This document shows, piece by piece, positions 14,556-14,613 of a stretch of 14,613 nucleotides of DNA (position 1 is its first letter; every line of letters begins with the position of its first letter). The stretch spans positions 1-14,613 of the forward strand of contig JAFYGX010000158.1 of assembly GCA_017543025.1 (NCBI GenBank), written 5' to 3'. Under the pieces are notes generated by a model that saw only the letters and a list, made by a program, of their open reading frames with translations, made no database searches and was not told the DNA's origin. Both the position numbers and the translations under genes were made by a program. The stretch is from Solobacterium sp. GTDB taxonomy: Bacteria > Bacillota_I > Bacilli_A > Erysipelotrichales > Erysipelotrichaceae.

Positions 14556-14610
14556 CTTTCAGGAATGAATTAACGCTGGGCTTGGCGGTCCGTTAGTTCA
14601 TTCCTGAAAG
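14556..14610 (+). repeat. 20-bp inverted repeat at the window end
   Basis: Arms 14556-14575 and 14591-14610 are inverted copies with a single difference, which is a U·G pair if read as plus-strand RNA, around a 15-base loop. No T-tract is visible before the window ends. It could be a protective hairpin at the end of an insertion sequence, a dispersed palindrome, or a leader structure of a gene beyond the edge. Confidence 0.6.
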
Positions 14611-14613
14611 CTC

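Noticed and set aside
1..14613. CRISPR array, phage genes or a toxin-antitoxin module
   Set aside because: No regularly spaced repeats and no Cas, phage or toxin-antitoxin-type proteins were seen on either strand.

Overview
The window looks like a chromosomal segment of a low-to-mid G+C Bacillota, probably a gut or oral fermenter. The reasons are the GGAGG-type ribosome binding sites, the sigma-A-like promoters, a textbook CcpA cre box, CUT1 sugar transporters without a dedicated ATPase, and many intrinsic terminators. The base composition and gene set recall Erysipelotrichaceae, but that placement is an inference from general familiarity, not a database match.

Layout. At the left edge is a minus-strand tRNA-Ala (anticodon CGC) with its own terminator. 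It is followed on the same strand by a peptidase S66 (LD-carboxypeptidase/MccF-type) gene and by glgP (glycogen/maltodextrin phosphorylase). malQ (4-alpha-glucanotransferase) is transcribed divergently from glgP across a 142-bp gap. After the malQ terminator come uppP (undecaprenyl-diphosphate phosphatase) and a one-base-overlapping gene for a CcdA membrane domain fused to an extracytoplasmic thioredoxin. A terminator and a hairpin-rich non-coding stretch of about 650 bp lead to a GH36 alpha-galactosidase. A second regulatory gap of about 530 bp precedes a sugar ABC transporter operon: a lipoprotein binding protein, an intercistronic hairpin, then two overlapping permease genes. After its terminator there is a short membrane-anchored ORF that appears to be cut off, and the window ends in a 20-bp inverted repeat that could belong to an inserted element.

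How it works together. MalQ and GlgP make a standard cytoplasmic route from maltodextrin or glycogen to glucose-1-phosphate. The alpha-galactosidase has no signal peptide, so it most likely hydrolyses oligosaccharides (raffinose/melibiose type) after import, and the adjacent transporter is the obvious importer. The transporter lacks an ATP-binding subunit and would need a shared MsmX/MsmK-type ATPase encoded elsewhere. A perfect CcpA cre box sits between the transporter promoter and the first start codon. No transcriptional regulator gene is present. UppP and the CcdA-thioredoxin protein form a separate envelope unit (lipid carrier recycling and extracytoplasmic thiol reduction).

Most of the window is conventional metabolism. 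The least explained parts are the hairpin-dense gap before the alpha-galactosidase, the stacked repeats around the transporter promoter, a recurring terminator sequence, and the right-hand end. No clear case for a wholly new system could be made from the sequence alone.
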